NCBI GenBank assembly: GCA_002709955.1
Contig: PAQY01000002.1
Coordinates: 44,413 to 108,412 of the forward strand
Direction: 5' to 3'
Length of the DNA: 64,000 nt
From: Rhodospirillaceae bacterium
GTDB taxonomy: Bacteria > Pseudomonadota > Alphaproteobacteria > UBA8366 > Aestuariispiraceae
The notes under the pieces are model-generated. The model did no database searches and was not told where the DNA came from. It saw only the letters and a program-made list of their open reading frames with translations. Positions 8,471 through 17,253 of the stretch are shown here, piece after piece (the stretch's first letter is position 1; the number at the start of each line of letters is the position of its first letter). The position numbers were made by a program, and so were the translations under genes.

Positions 8471-9523
8471 ATGACATTTGGATTGGACACGCTTCGTCAT
8501 CATCTGACCCGCAAGGCTGGCCTGGTCGGTCTGGTTCTGGGAATGAGCATGGCAATGCCGGTCGCGCAGGCTGCAGACGGGGAAGTCAACATCTACTCCA
8601 TGCGCCAGGCCTATTTGATTGAACCGATTTTGGAAGAATTCACCAAAGAAACGGGCGTGAAGGTCAATGTCCTGTTTGCCGATGACGGCCTGATTGAGCG
8701 TTTGGCACAGGAAGGGCCAAACAGCCCTGCGGATATTGTTCTGACATCCAGCTTTGGCAACACCGCGCGTTTGGTTGATGAAGGACTGACCCAACCGGTT
8801 GAAAGTGACACGCTGATGGCACGGGTTCCGGAACAGTTTCGCGCAGCCGATAATAGCTGGTTCGCGCTGACCCTGCGCGCCCGTATATTCTATACCTCGA
8901 AAGAGCGTATGAAAGAGGGGGATCTGGTAACCTATGAAGGCCTGGCCGACCCGAAATGGAAGGGCAAGGTTTGCACCCGCAGCGGTACCCACCCTTATAA
9001 TGTTCAGATGATCGCTGCCATGATTGCCCATAAGGGCACAGCAGAAACCAAAACATGGCTGGAAGGCGTGAAGGCCAATTTGGCACGTAAGCCGCAAGGT
9101 AATGACCGTGCCCAGGTTAAGGCCGTGTCCGAAGGGGAATGTGATATCGCTGTCGGCAACTCCTATTATTTCTTCAAGATGCTGGATAATGACGAACAGC
9201 GCGGCTGGGCCGAAGCGGTCAACCCGGTATTCCCGAAGTTTGAAGGCGGCGGCACGCATGTGAACGTTTCTGCCATGGTCATGACCCCCCATGCGCCGAA
9301 CCGCGACAATGCTGTTTTGTTGATGGAATACTTGACGGGCGAGGCCGCACAGCGGATTTATGCGGATGTGAATTTTGAATATCCGGTTAATCCAAATGTG
9401 AAGCCGTCTGATGCCCTGGCTGGTATTGGGGACTTGACCCCAGACAGCCTGACCTTGGATCAGATTGCCGCCAATCTGCGGGATGCACTGCAACTGGTCG
9501 CAGAAGTTGGCTATAACGAATAA
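8471..9523 (+). CDS. fbpA: Iron(III) ABC transporter substrate-binding protein
   Basis: Periplasmic ferric-binding protein of about 350 aa in the FbpA/FutA family. The signal peptide has hydrophobic core GLVGLVLGMSMAMPVAQA with cleavage at AQA-AD. The mature chain starts GEVNIYSMRQAYLIEPILEEFTKETGVKVN, the typical opening. Conserved later segments are GDLVTYEGLADPKWKGKVCTRSG, DIAVGNSYYFFKML and VNVSAMVMT. Conserved tyrosines such as those of GNSYYF are iron ligands in the family. AAAGGA at 8456-8461 suits the ATG at 8471. An in-frame ATG at 8462 touches that site and is less likely. The permease gene follows 28 bp downstream, and no ATPase is nearby. Confidence 0.93.
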   Translation: MTFGLDTLRHHLTRKAGLVGLVLGMSMAMPVAQAADGEVNIYSMRQAYLIEPILEEFTKETGVKVNVLFADDGLIERLAQEGPNSPADIVLTSSFGNTARLVDEGLTQPVESDTLMARVPEQFRAADNSWFALTLRARIFYTSKERMKEGDLVTYEGLADPKWKGKVCTRSGTHPYNVQMIAAMIAHKGTAETKTWLEGVKANLARKPQGNDRAQVKAVSEGECDIAVGNSYYFFKMLDNDEQRGWAEAVNPVFPKFEGGGTHVNVSAMVMTPHAPNRDNAVLLMEYLTGEAAQRIYADVNFEYPVNPNVKPSDALAGIGDLTPDSLTLDQIAANLRDALQLVAEVGYNE

Positions 9524-9551
9524 AGGGTTGGTGCGTGGAACACGGTAAGGC

Positions 9552-11252
9552 ATGGCGGTAACCACATCGGGTGCGACCGGGCCGGTGACCCGGTCGCTGA
9601 TGCAGAAGAATCGATCCTGGATTTGGACGACGGGCGCGGTGGGGGCTGCCCTGATCGTGATCATTCCCCTTGCATCAATCGTCTGGCTTGCCCTGTTTCC
9701 AAAAGATGAAGGCTGGTTCGATATCGTTCGAACCAGCCTTCCTACTTATGTCAGCAATACGCTGATCCTGATGGTTGGCGTTGGAATTGGTACGATCACA
9801 GGTGGGGTTTCGACCGCCTGGCTGGTGACTGTCTGTCGTTTTCCAGGCAGGCGCATTTTTGAATGGGCGCTGTTGTTGCCCCTGGCCGTGCCTGCCTATC
9901 TGGTCGCCTTCGTTTATACCGACATTCTGGAATATGGCGGCCCTGTGCAAGGCGCGTTGCGCGATCTGTTCGGCTGGCAGGTCAAAAGCGATTACTGGTT
10001 TCCAGAAATCCGCAGCCATGGCGGCGCGATCATTGTGCTTAGCCTGGTGTTATACCCCTATGTTTACATGATGGCGCGGGCAGCGTTTTTGCAGCAATCC
10101 GTCTGTGCCTTAGAGGCCGCGCGGACCCTGGGCAGAACACCCTGGCGCTGTTTCTGGACGGTGGCGCTGCCCATGGCGCGCCCGGCGCTGGTGATTGGTG
10201 TATCCCTGGCCATGATGGAAACCCTGAACGATTTCGGGACGATCGATTTCTTTGGGGTTCATACGTTGACCGCTGGCGTGTTTGAGGTCTGGCGGGTGAT
10301 GGGCAATACCGGTGCCGCAGCCCAAATATCCCTGGTAATGTTGCTGTTCGTGGTTGGGCTGTTATGGCTGGAACGATCATCGCGCCACCGTCAGCGCTAT
10401 GGTCAAACCAGTTCCAAGATACAGGCGCTGCCTGGCTTCGAATTGCGTGGCTGGCGGCGTCTGGCGGCCATGACGGTGTGTGGGACGCCCTTGATCTTTG
10501 GCTTTGCGGTTCCGTTTATCGTTCTGGCGGTCAATGCACTGCGGCGGTTGGACCAGCAATTGACCCCGGAATATTTCGCTTTCACCAGCAATTCCCTGAT
10601 TCTATCTGGCACGGCGGCGGTTTGTGCGGTCGTGATCGGCCTGTTCATGGCCTATGGCGTGCGTCTCAGCGGTGGAAAGCCCCTGCGTATTCTGACCCGT
10701 CTGGCATCGGTCGGATATGCCGTCCCTGGCGCAGTGCTGGCGGTTGGGGTCATCGTGCCCTTTACGTCTTTCGATGCTGTGGTCGGTCGCTTCATTGAAC
10801 AGAGTTTTGGGGTTCCAATGGGACCGATACTGTTTGGCACCGCGTTTGCTGTCGTCTTTGCCTATGTCGCGCGTTTCATGGCGATTGGCTTTGGTGCTGT
10901 GGAATCGGCCCTGGATAAGGTAACGCCCCATATGGATGATGCCGCGCGCACCCTGGGCAAGGGGCCGCTGGAGACCCTGCGCCGAATTCATCTGCCAATG
11001 ATCCGCGGCGGGATTCTGGCCGGGGCAATTCTGGTATTTGTGGATTGTATGAAAGAACTGCCCGCTACACTGATCCTGCGTCCGCCGTTCAATTTCGACA
11101 CGCTGGCGACCTTTGTGTTTCAGTATGCCTCTGACGAGCAATTTGAACAGGCGTCCCTGGGGGCAATTACCATCGTGATCGCGGGCATTATCCCGGTCGT
11201 TCTGTTATCCCGCGCCATCCGCAGCGCCCGCCCGGGTCATGCGAACGGGTAA
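9552..11252 (+). CDS. fbpB: Iron(III) ABC transporter permease
   Basis: Inner-membrane permease of 566 aa with about twelve membrane segments, built as two fused permease halves (about 50-270 and 320-555) as in FbpB/SfuB. Each half carries an EAA-type coupling loop: EAARTLGRTPWRCFWTVALPMARPA in the first, DDAARTLGKGPLETLRRIHLPMIRGG in the second. It should pair with the upstream ferric-binding protein. The matching ATPase, usually the third gene, is absent: the next gene is the convergent ispA. The ATPase must be encoded elsewhere or shared. A perfect 14-bp inverted repeat lies inside the gene near codons 53-64. Confidence 0.94.
   Translation: MAVTTSGATGPVTRSLMQKNRSWIWTTGAVGAALIVIIPLASIVWLALFPKDEGWFDIVRTSLPTYVSNTLILMVGVGIGTITGGVSTAWLVTVCRFPGRRIFEWALLLPLAVPAYLVAFVYTDILEYGGPVQGALRDLFGWQVKSDYWFPEIRSHGGAIIVLSLVLYPYVYMMARAAFLQQSVCALEAARTLGRTPWRCFWTVALPMARPALVIGVSLAMMETLNDFGTIDFFGVHTLTAGVFEVWRVMGNTGAAAQISLVMLLFVVGLLWLERSSRHRQRYGQTSSKIQALPGFELRGWRRLAAMTVCGTPLIFGFAVPFIVLAVNALRRLDQQLTPEYFAFTSNSLILSGTAAVCAVVIGLFMAYGVRLSGGKPLRILTRLASVGYAVPGAVLAVGVIVPFTSFDAVVGRFIEQSFGVPMGPILFGTAFAVVFAYVARFMAIGFGAVESALDKVTPHMDDAARTLGKGPLETLRRIHLPMIRGGILAGAILVFVDCMKELPATLILRPPFNFDTLATFVFQYASDEQFEQASLGAITIVIAGIIPVVLLSRAIRSARPGHANG
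9708..9741 (+). repeat. Perfect 14-bp inverted repeat inside fbpB
   Basis: GAAGGCTGGTTCGA at 9708-9721 is exactly mirrored by TCGAACCAGCCTTC at 9728-9741 with a 6-base loop. The mRNA would fold into a very stable hairpin about 160 nt into the permease gene. There is no U-tract, so it is not an intrinsic terminator. It may protect the upstream binding-protein message from 3' decay or slow translation of the permease. Confidence 0.75.
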
Positions 11253-11272
11253 GGGTGCTGTAAGCGCCGCTT

Positions 11273-12160
11273 TCAGTGTTTGCGTTCAACGACAAAGCGG
11301 GCCAGGGCGCGCAGGTGATCGGCCTTGCTGTCAAACAGCTTCAGGTGATTGATGGCCTGATCTGCCAGATGATTGGCCTGATCCCGTGCCCGCTCCACAC
11401 CCAAGACAGAGACGAAGGTCGCCTTACCCTTTGTCACATCCTTGCCGACCGCCTTGCCAACAGTGGCAGCATCGCCCGTAATATCCAACAGGTCATCGGC
11501 AATTTGGAAGGCCAGGCCCATATCATGGGTATAGCCGCGCAATGCTTCCCTGGCAGAGGTAGGCGCACGGCCCAGAATGGCCCCGGCCTGACAGCCAAAA
11601 TCAATCAACCGACCGGTTTTCAGGCGTTGCAGCCGCGTGATCGCGCCGATATCCAGATCCGCACTTTCGGCCTTTAAATCGATCATCTGGCCCCCGACCA
11701 TGCCGTGAGCACCGGCGGCTAGGGACAATTCCAGCACCAGTTCGCATCGCACAGCAGGGTTAGAATGGGTCGAGTCTGACGCCAGTATGTTAAAGGCGCG
11801 GGTCAGCAAGGCATCCCCGGCCAGAATCGCAGTCGCTTCGTCAAAGCGTTTGTGAACAGTTGGTTTGCCCCGGCGCAGCGCGTCGTCATCCATGGCTGGT
11901 AAATCATCATGCACCAGGGAATAGCAATGCACCATTTCCAGGGCCGCCCCGACCCGCAGGGCCGAGTTTTCTGAAACCCCGAACAAGCCTGCGGTTTCGT
12001 TCACCAGAAAGGGGCGGACGCGCTTACCGCCATCCAATGTGGCATAGCGCATGGCCTCCAGCAGGTCGCGCTCAGGCGCATTGTCCAGGGGCAGCAGCTT
12101 GTTGAGAACATCTTCAAGATGTCCTGCGAAGTCGCTCATGGCCCGCGCGAGATCGGTCAT
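11273..12160 (-). CDS. ispA: Polyprenyl synthetase (farnesyl/geranyl diphosphate synthase type)
   Basis: Cytoplasmic short-chain trans-prenyltransferase of 295 aa that condenses isopentenyl diphosphate with allylic diphosphates. The first aspartate-rich motif is DDLPAMDDD at residues 85-93 and the second is DDLLD at 222-226. Both bind Mg-diphosphate. GGKRVRPFL (44-52) is the substrate-binding segment. Length and the adjacent xseB match the alphaproteobacterial ispA/xseB pair that often leads to dxs; dxs is not here. The gene is convergent with the iron permease, with a weak dyad in the 20-bp gap. Confidence 0.95.
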   Translation of the reverse strand: MTDLARAMSDFAGHLEDVLNKLLPLDNAPERDLLEAMRYATLDGGKRVRPFLVNETAGLFGVSENSALRVGAALEMVHCYSLVHDDLPAMDDDALRRGKPTVHKRFDEATAILAGDALLTRAFNILASDSTHSNPAVRCELVLELSLAAGAHGMVGGQMIDLKAESADLDIGAITRLQRLKTGRLIDFGCQAGAILGRAPTSAREALRGYTHDMGLAFQIADDLLDITGDAATVGKAVGKDVTKGKATFVSVLGVERARDQANHLADQAINHLKLFDSKADHLRALARFVVERKH

Positions 12161-12214
12161 TCGATCAAATTCCTTAATATGTGAAAGAGGGTCGCCGTGA
12201 TTTTGGCAATACTG

Positions 12215-12463
12215 TTAATCGATTTGCGCAGGCTCCGCCTTGATCGTCCCATTGGAACCGACAGTAATCTTCTCAATGCGCGCCTTTGCGCCCGCAAGTT
12301 TCTTTTCGCAATGCTTTTTTAACGCAGCGCCCCGCTCATAGGCCTCAATACTGGCCTCAAGCTCGATATCGCCAGATTCCAGGCCACGCACGATGGATTC
12401 CAATTCTGCCATGGCCTGTTCAAAACTCAGGTCATCTATCGTTGATTTCGCCGTCGTCGTCAT
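12215..12463 (-). CDS. xseB: Exodeoxyribonuclease VII small subunit
   Basis: Small subunit of the single-strand-specific nuclease ExoVII, 82 aa. The family core reads LSFEQAMAELESIVRGLESGDIELEASIEAYERGAALKKHCEKKL, a two-helix hairpin covering about residues 12-56. Translation probably starts at the ATG at 12463 (MTTTAKSTIDD). An in-frame upstream extension to 12541 carries residues unlike the family and is rejected. It lies 54 bp ahead of ispA on the same strand, the usual arrangement. The large subunit xseA is not in the window. Confidence 0.93.
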   Translation of the reverse strand: MTTTAKSTIDDLSFEQAMAELESIVRGLESGDIELEASIEAYERGAALKKHCEKKLAGAKARIEKITVGSNGTIKAEPAQID

Positions 12464-12677
12464 GCACCACCTAAATCTATTTGCAAGTTTGAACCAACCG
12501 ATCCTGCTGTCAGTGTAGGGTGCGCCGCCCCATTGGCGCAACCATCGCCCAACCCATTACCATAAATTCCAGCGCAATGTTGCAAAAACCCCTCTCTAAA
12601 ACCGGCATCGTCTTGAAGTGCCCTGATGAATGGTTTATCGCCTTTGGATGCTAAATTTTAGGGTTAGGGAGACTTCC

Positions 12678-13610
12678 ATGGCGACGAAAACACTGCTTTT
12701 CACCCATCCGGCCTGTGCCGGACATGATATGGGGGAAGGGCACCCAGAGCAGCCCGCACGTCTGGCTGCTGTTCTTTCGGCTCTGGAAGGACCTGATTTT
12801 CAGGATCTGGAACGCAGGGAAGCGCCGGAAACAACCAGGGACCGTATCCTGCTGATGCATCCCCCTGCCTATGTTGATGGATTGATGGCGGCTTTTCCCA
12901 CCGAAGGCCGTGTACAGATTGATGCGGATACCGCAGTCAGTGCCGGGTCCAGGGAAGCGGCATTTCGTGCCGTTGGCGGCGTTGTTGCCGCTGTGGATGC
13001 GGTGATGAAGGGGGAGGCAAAGCACGCCTTTTGTGCCGTGCGCCCGCCTGGTCATCATGCGGAACCTGACCAGACCATGGGCTTTTGCCTGTTCAACAAT
13101 ATCGCCATCGGCGCCGCCCATGCGCGGGATGTCTATCACCTACAGCGCGTCGCTGTGATCGATTTTGATGTGCATCATGGCAATGGTACCCAGGCGATGT
13201 TTGAAAACGAGCCTATGTTCTTTTACGGCTCCACCCATCAGATGCCCCTGTATCCGGGGACTGGTCGGCCATCGGAAACTGGCATTGCGGACAATATCGT
13301 GAATGTTGCATTGCCCCCGATGGGGGGATCAGCGGAATTCCGCAAGGCGTTCCAGGATGTCGTTTTGCCAAAGCTGGATGCCTTTGGCCCGGAACTGCTG
13401 ATGATTTCTGCTGGGTTTGATGCTCATCGCGATGATCCCCTGGCGCAGGAGAACCTGGACGAGGATGATTTTGTCTGGGTCACGCAGGAATTGCTTAAAA
13501 TCGCCGACAAGCATTGCGAGGGGCGCGTCGTTTCTGCCCTGGAAGGGGGATATAACCTGGATGCGCTAGGGCGGTCTGCAGCCGCCCATGTGCGGGTATT
13601 GATGGCTTAG
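12678..13610 (+). CDS. Histone deacetylase family protein (acetyl-amide hydrolase)
   Basis: Zinc-dependent deacetylase of 310 aa in the HDAC/acetylpolyamine amidohydrolase superfamily. Visible signatures are RPPGHHAEPDQTMGFCLFNN with the catalytic His pair, IDFDVHHGNGTQ and DAHRDDPLAQENLDEDDF carrying zinc-ligand Asp and His. The tail reads SALEGGYNLDALG. Bacterial members act on small acetylated amines or proteins, and the substrate here is unknown. ATG 12678 follows AGGGAGA at a good distance. An in-frame upstream start adds residues outside the domain. The stop overlaps the stop of the convergent rhodanese gene. Confidence 0.93.
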   Translation: MATKTLLFTHPACAGHDMGEGHPEQPARLAAVLSALEGPDFQDLERREAPETTRDRILLMHPPAYVDGLMAAFPTEGRVQIDADTAVSAGSREAAFRAVGGVVAAVDAVMKGEAKHAFCAVRPPGHHAEPDQTMGFCLFNNIAIGAAHARDVYHLQRVAVIDFDVHHGNGTQAMFENEPMFFYGSTHQMPLYPGTGRPSETGIADNIVNVALPPMGGSAEFRKAFQDVVLPKLDAFGPELLMISAGFDAHRDDPLAQENLDEDDFVWVTQELLKIADKHCEGRVVSALEGGYNLDALGRSAAAHVRVLMA

Positions 13611-14053
13611 TTTTCAGCCGGGGCCGGGTCCAGTGGCAGGTTCTGTTTCATCCAGCCGCGCAGGGACCCGCGCCCCAGCATGCCTTCCTTCACATTCATC
13701 ACCTGGGTAAAGCCATTCTGGGTCAGAAAGGCGCTGGCCCAGGTGGACCGCACGCCAGAGGCACAGATCAGGGCAATCGGTGCCGTCTTGTCGCCGTCAA
13801 CACCCGCGATAATTGCCGTCAGAAACCCGGTTTGTCCTTCGGGATCATGCATGGTGATGGTTCTGGCCCCTTTGGCGATGCCCGTATCACGCCATTCTGA
13901 CGGGCGGCGGATATCGATCAGGGTGACAGATCCCTCCTGCTGCATCTGATGGGCGGTGGGGGCATCAATGATGGTCGGTTCAGCCTGGCTGGCGGAAACG
14001 TGCAGCATGAGGCACAGAAAGGCGATGACCGATCGGGCGATGAATTTTGGCAT
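13607..14053 (-). CDS. Secreted rhodanese-like domain protein
   Basis: Single-domain rhodanese of 148 aa with an N-terminal signal peptide (about residues 1-24, cleavage after SQA), so it is expected in the periplasm. Domain landmarks are VTLIDIRRPSEWRDTGIAKGA and the active-site loop ICASGVRST with Cys97. It could carry out sulfur transfer or persulfide chemistry; the acceptor is unknown. The start at 14053 is chosen because AGGAG lies 8 bases upstream and the signal peptide begins there, whereas in-frame starts further upstream would bury it. Confidence 0.88.
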   Translation of the reverse strand: MPKFIARSVIAFLCLMLHVSASQAEPTIIDAPTAHQMQQEGSVTLIDIRRPSEWRDTGIAKGARTITMHDPEGQTGFLTAIIAGVDGDKTAPIALICASGVRSTWASAFLTQNGFTQVMNVKEGMLGRGSLRGWMKQNLPLDPAPAEN

Positions 14054-14261
14054 ACCGAATGCTCCTGATACAGCAGATGGATCATTCATAGCGTCATGCG
14101 GATGTGGCGACAATCCGGCGGCCGGTAAATCCTGTGTGACCGCTTACCAGGGTGGTTTGATATCGTGATGCTTGGCGCTGTGCGGATTGCCGCGTATTCT
14201 GGGCAAATGCTGGGAAAGCATGATTATTTAACGCCCTGATCTGGGGAGGGGATGCGTATCA

Positions 14262-15392
14262 ATGGCGGAAAGATTGACCGGATCAGATGTGCAAAAGCTG
14301 CTGGCCGATCCATCGGGGGAAAATCGCGCCAGTGCCGCCCATAAGATCGCACAACAATTTGGTGAGGGCGGGTTGACCGATAAAGAGCGGTCGATTGCAG
14401 AAGATATCTTCAGCTTGATGGTAAAAGACGTTGAAATGCAGGTTCGCGCGGCGCTGTCTTCCAATCTGAAGGATGTGCCCGGCCTGTCAAACGATCTGGC
14501 GAAAGCATTGGCGTCTGACCTCTCTGACGAGGTCGCCTTGCCGATGGTGACGTTTTCAAATGCCCTGACCGATGCTGATCTGGTTGAAATCGTGCGCAGC
14601 CAGAATGCTTCCCGCACCAAGGCGGTCGCACAGCGCCCCGCAGTATCCAGATTTGTATCAGACGCAATCGTCACCCATGGGGATGAGGAGTCTGTCGTCG
14701 CCCTTGTATCCAATACCGGGGCGGAAATCAGCGAGACATCGCTGAACAAGGTTGTCGATAAATATGGCGATGTGCCCCGCATTCAGGAACCGCTGGTGCA
14801 GCGCCCGACCCTGCCTGTCAGCATTGCGGAAAAGCTGGTTGCCCGGGTGGCGGATCACTTGAAGGACTATCTGGTTCAGCATCATGAACTGTCAGATGAA
14901 ATGGCCACCGACTTGATATTGCAAAGCCGGGAGCGCGCGACCCTGAACCTGAACAGGATGGGGGCATCCGGCAGCGCGGAAGACCTGGTGCGTCAGTTGA
15001 AGGCAAACCGGCGACTGACCCCCTCCATCGTTTTGCGTGCCCTGTGTGTCGGGGATTTGGACTTTTTTGAGCATTCGCTGTCAGCCCTGTCTGGCGTGCC
15101 GATCAACAATGCCCGCATCCTGATTCATGATGAGGGGGAGCTTGGCCTGCGGTCCTTGTATCAGAAGGCGGGAATGCCTGTCGCCCTGTTGCCCGCCTAC
15201 CGAACGGCCCTGGATATGGTCGTCAAGGCAGAGTTGGAACAAAGCGATGAAGACCCGCAGCATCGGATGCGGCGTCTGCTGGAACGGGTGTTGACGGAGC
15301 ATGAGGAAATCATCGACGAGTTTGGCGCAGACACCGTGGATTATCTGCTGACCAAACTTAATCGATTGGGCCAGGCGTCAAAAGCGGCCTGA
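14262..15392 (+). CDS. DUF2336 domain-containing protein
   Basis: Helical cytoplasmic protein of 376 aa resembling the DUF2336 family, which is common in Rhodospirillales. The N-terminal half (about 1-230) looks like stacked HEAT-type helical pairs, for example EMQVRAALSSNLKDVPGLSNDLAKALASDLSDEVALPMV and ISETSLNKVVDKYGDVPRIQEPLVQRPTLP. The C-terminal part is also helical, with no enzyme motif. The function is unknown, and family members are often found near regulatory genes. A GGGGAGGGG purine run lies close to the ATG. The gene converges on the TRAP permease gene with 10 bp between stops. Confidence 0.8.
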   Translation: MAERLTGSDVQKLLADPSGENRASAAHKIAQQFGEGGLTDKERSIAEDIFSLMVKDVEMQVRAALSSNLKDVPGLSNDLAKALASDLSDEVALPMVTFSNALTDADLVEIVRSQNASRTKAVAQRPAVSRFVSDAIVTHGDEESVVALVSNTGAEISETSLNKVVDKYGDVPRIQEPLVQRPTLPVSIAEKLVARVADHLKDYLVQHHELSDEMATDLILQSRERATLNLNRMGASGSAEDLVRQLKANRRLTPSIVLRALCVGDLDFFEHSLSALSGVPINNARILIHDEGELGLRSLYQKAGMPVALLPAYRTALDMVVKAELEQSDEDPQHRMRRLLERVLTEHEEIIDEFGADTVDYLLTKLNRLGQASKAA

Positions 15393-15402
15393 CGAATATT
15401 TC

Positions 15403-17172
15403 CTATACCGGATAAAACAGAACCAACGCGCCGCCCAGGACGAGGGCGATGCGCATCATCCATCGTATCGGGGCGATGATCCCAAAGGAAATACAGCCCA
15501 GCCCAACCCCAACTTTCGCCGCTGCCAGCACGGCATGAATTGGAACGGTGGAAAGCTGGATCAAATCGGGATTGGCGATCATTCCCAAGGGGATCAGATA
15601 CAGTCCGATACCCAGCGCCATCGCCTTACCAGCGACTTTCAACCAGTTTTCACCAACCATCCCGGCGGCGATAAACACCGCACCACAGACAGGGGGGGTG
15701 ATGGTGCTTAACAGGGCAAACCAGAAGACGAACAGATGGGCCTGTAGCGGCTGTAATCCCAATTCAATCAAGGCAGGACCGGCGACGGAGATACAGATGA
15801 CATAGGCTGCTGTTGTCGGAACCTCCATCCCCAGAATAAGACAGGCCGCAGCGGTCAACAACAGGGCGGGCCACAGCATACCGCCGGACCCGGACAAGAT
15901 CAGCGATGTGATCTTCACGCCAAGCCCGGTAATGCCCAATACCCCGATGATGATCGAGGCACACAGGATGATCGACGCGATGGTGGCGATTTGCTGACCC
16001 GCGGTCAGGCAGACACTGATAATCCGATCTATCGTGCGCGGACCACTGAACGACAGTTTCGCATCCAACAGCAACAGGACCGCACCGGCTAGAATCGCCA
16101 GACAGGCCGCGTATTGCGGTGTGAAGCCAGCATAAAACATAAACCACAGCAGAACTGTGAATGGCACCATGAAGAATGCCGCTGTGATCAGCACAGGGCG
16201 CAGGCCTGGTTGTTGATCCTTTGGCAGCCCTTCCAATTTATAGCGCATGGAAAAGGCATCTATGCCGATCCAACATGCGGCAAAATACAGAAAGGCTGGC
16301 AACAGGGCAGCAGCCATGATTTCGGTATAGGGGGTGCCGGTCAGTTCCACCATGACAAAGGCCCCGGCCCCCATCAGGGGCGGCATGATCTGACCGCCAG
16401 AGGAGGCCACAGCCTCCACCGCGCCTGCCAGGGATCTGGGATACCCCAACCGCGTCATGGCGGGCAGTGTGATCGCCCCTGTTGAGGCAACATTCGCGCT
16501 GGCCGAGCCAGAGATAGACCCAAACAGCGCGGAAGACAGAACTGAGACCTTGGCCGCACCCCCACGCAGACGCCCTGCGACGGCCGCAGCGACATTCATG
16601 AAGCCTTGCCCGGCCTCTCCCGCATTCAGGACGGCACCGAATATAACAAATATTGCGACGATGGAGACTGAAACCCCGGTCAAGCTGCCCCAGAGGCCGC
16701 CTTCTGCGATGGTCAAGGTGCCCAAAAAGCTGTTCAACGGCGTTCCTGGGTGGCCGAATTCACCAGGGATATATTGCCCGAATAATCCATACAGCAGAGT
16801 AATCGAGGCCACCAATGGCAGCGGCCAGCCAATCGCCCGACGCGCCATTTCCAAAACGGTCACCAACAGGATGATCGCGATCCCAACCTGAAATGACCCT
16901 TCCAGAAAGCCATACTGATCCGAAAGGGCATCCTGGTTCCAGGCAATCCATAGGCAGGCGGCAAGGCCCAGGCTGCCCAGGACAGCGCCGGAAATCCGTT
17001 CAACGCTGGTGCGGGCAATAAAGATCATCGCCCAGGGCAGGGCCAATGCCATATGCAACGGGCGGGACAAAAGGTTGGGCACCAGCCCGGAAAATATCAG
17101 CCACAAATGAAATGTGATGGATGTCGCCCCTAATGCGATCCAGATCCATCGTGATGCGCCTGATGTCAGCAT
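15403..17172 (-). CDS. TAXI-type TRAP transporter fused permease (4TM-12TM)
   Basis: Inner-membrane secondary transporter of 589 aa with many hydrophobic segments. It fuses the small (DctQ-like) and large (DctM-like) subunits, as is usual when the partner is a TAXI binding protein. Recognisable segments are GAVLNAGEAGQGFMNVAAAVAGRLRGGAAKVSVLSSALFGSISGSASANVASTGAITLPAMTRLGYP, the hallmark of fused TRAP permeases, and GGQIMPPLMGAGAFVM. The binding-protein gene is 81 bp upstream on the same strand, separated by a strong hairpin. The substrate is unknown; characterised members take up organic acids or glutamate-like compounds using a sodium gradient. Confidence 0.93.
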   Translation of the reverse strand: MLTSGASRWIWIALGATSITFHLWLIFSGLVPNLLSRPLHMALALPWAMIFIARTSVERISGAVLGSLGLAACLWIAWNQDALSDQYGFLEGSFQVGIAIILLVTVLEMARRAIGWPLPLVASITLLYGLFGQYIPGEFGHPGTPLNSFLGTLTIAEGGLWGSLTGVSVSIVAIFVIFGAVLNAGEAGQGFMNVAAAVAGRLRGGAAKVSVLSSALFGSISGSASANVASTGAITLPAMTRLGYPRSLAGAVEAVASSGGQIMPPLMGAGAFVMVELTGTPYTEIMAAALLPAFLYFAACWIGIDAFSMRYKLEGLPKDQQPGLRPVLITAAFFMVPFTVLLWFMFYAGFTPQYAACLAILAGAVLLLLDAKLSFSGPRTIDRIISVCLTAGQQIATIASIILCASIIIGVLGITGLGVKITSLILSGSGGMLWPALLLTAAACLILGMEVPTTAAYVICISVAGPALIELGLQPLQAHLFVFWFALLSTITPPVCGAVFIAAGMVGENWLKVAGKAMALGIGLYLIPLGMIANPDLIQLSTVPIHAVLAAAKVGVGLGCISFGIIAPIRWMMRIALVLGGALVLFYPV

Positions 17173-17200
17173 TTCCCAACCCTTGATATTGTAAACAAGA

Positions 17201-17225
17201 CAGCCCCGGCTTCCTGCCGGGGCTG
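17201..17225 (-). terminator. Intra-operon hairpin between TRAP binding protein and permease
   Basis: CAGCCCCGGC (17201-17210) and GCCGGGGCTG (17216-17225) form a perfect 10-bp GC-rich stem with a 5-base loop. In transcript orientation it is followed by the weak U-rich run TCTTGTTT. It probably acts as a partial terminator or 3'-end protector, so that the binding protein is made in excess over the permease. Confidence 0.75.
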
Positions 17226-17253
17226 CCCCAATTTTTCACTGTGGTGACGTGAG

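Noticed and set aside
8468..9664. Long antisense frame opposite the ferric-binding protein gene
   Set aside because: The sense strand encodes a full FbpA-type protein; the antisense frame is a codon-bias shadow. The same applies to the long frame opposite nrdJ at 60934-62745.
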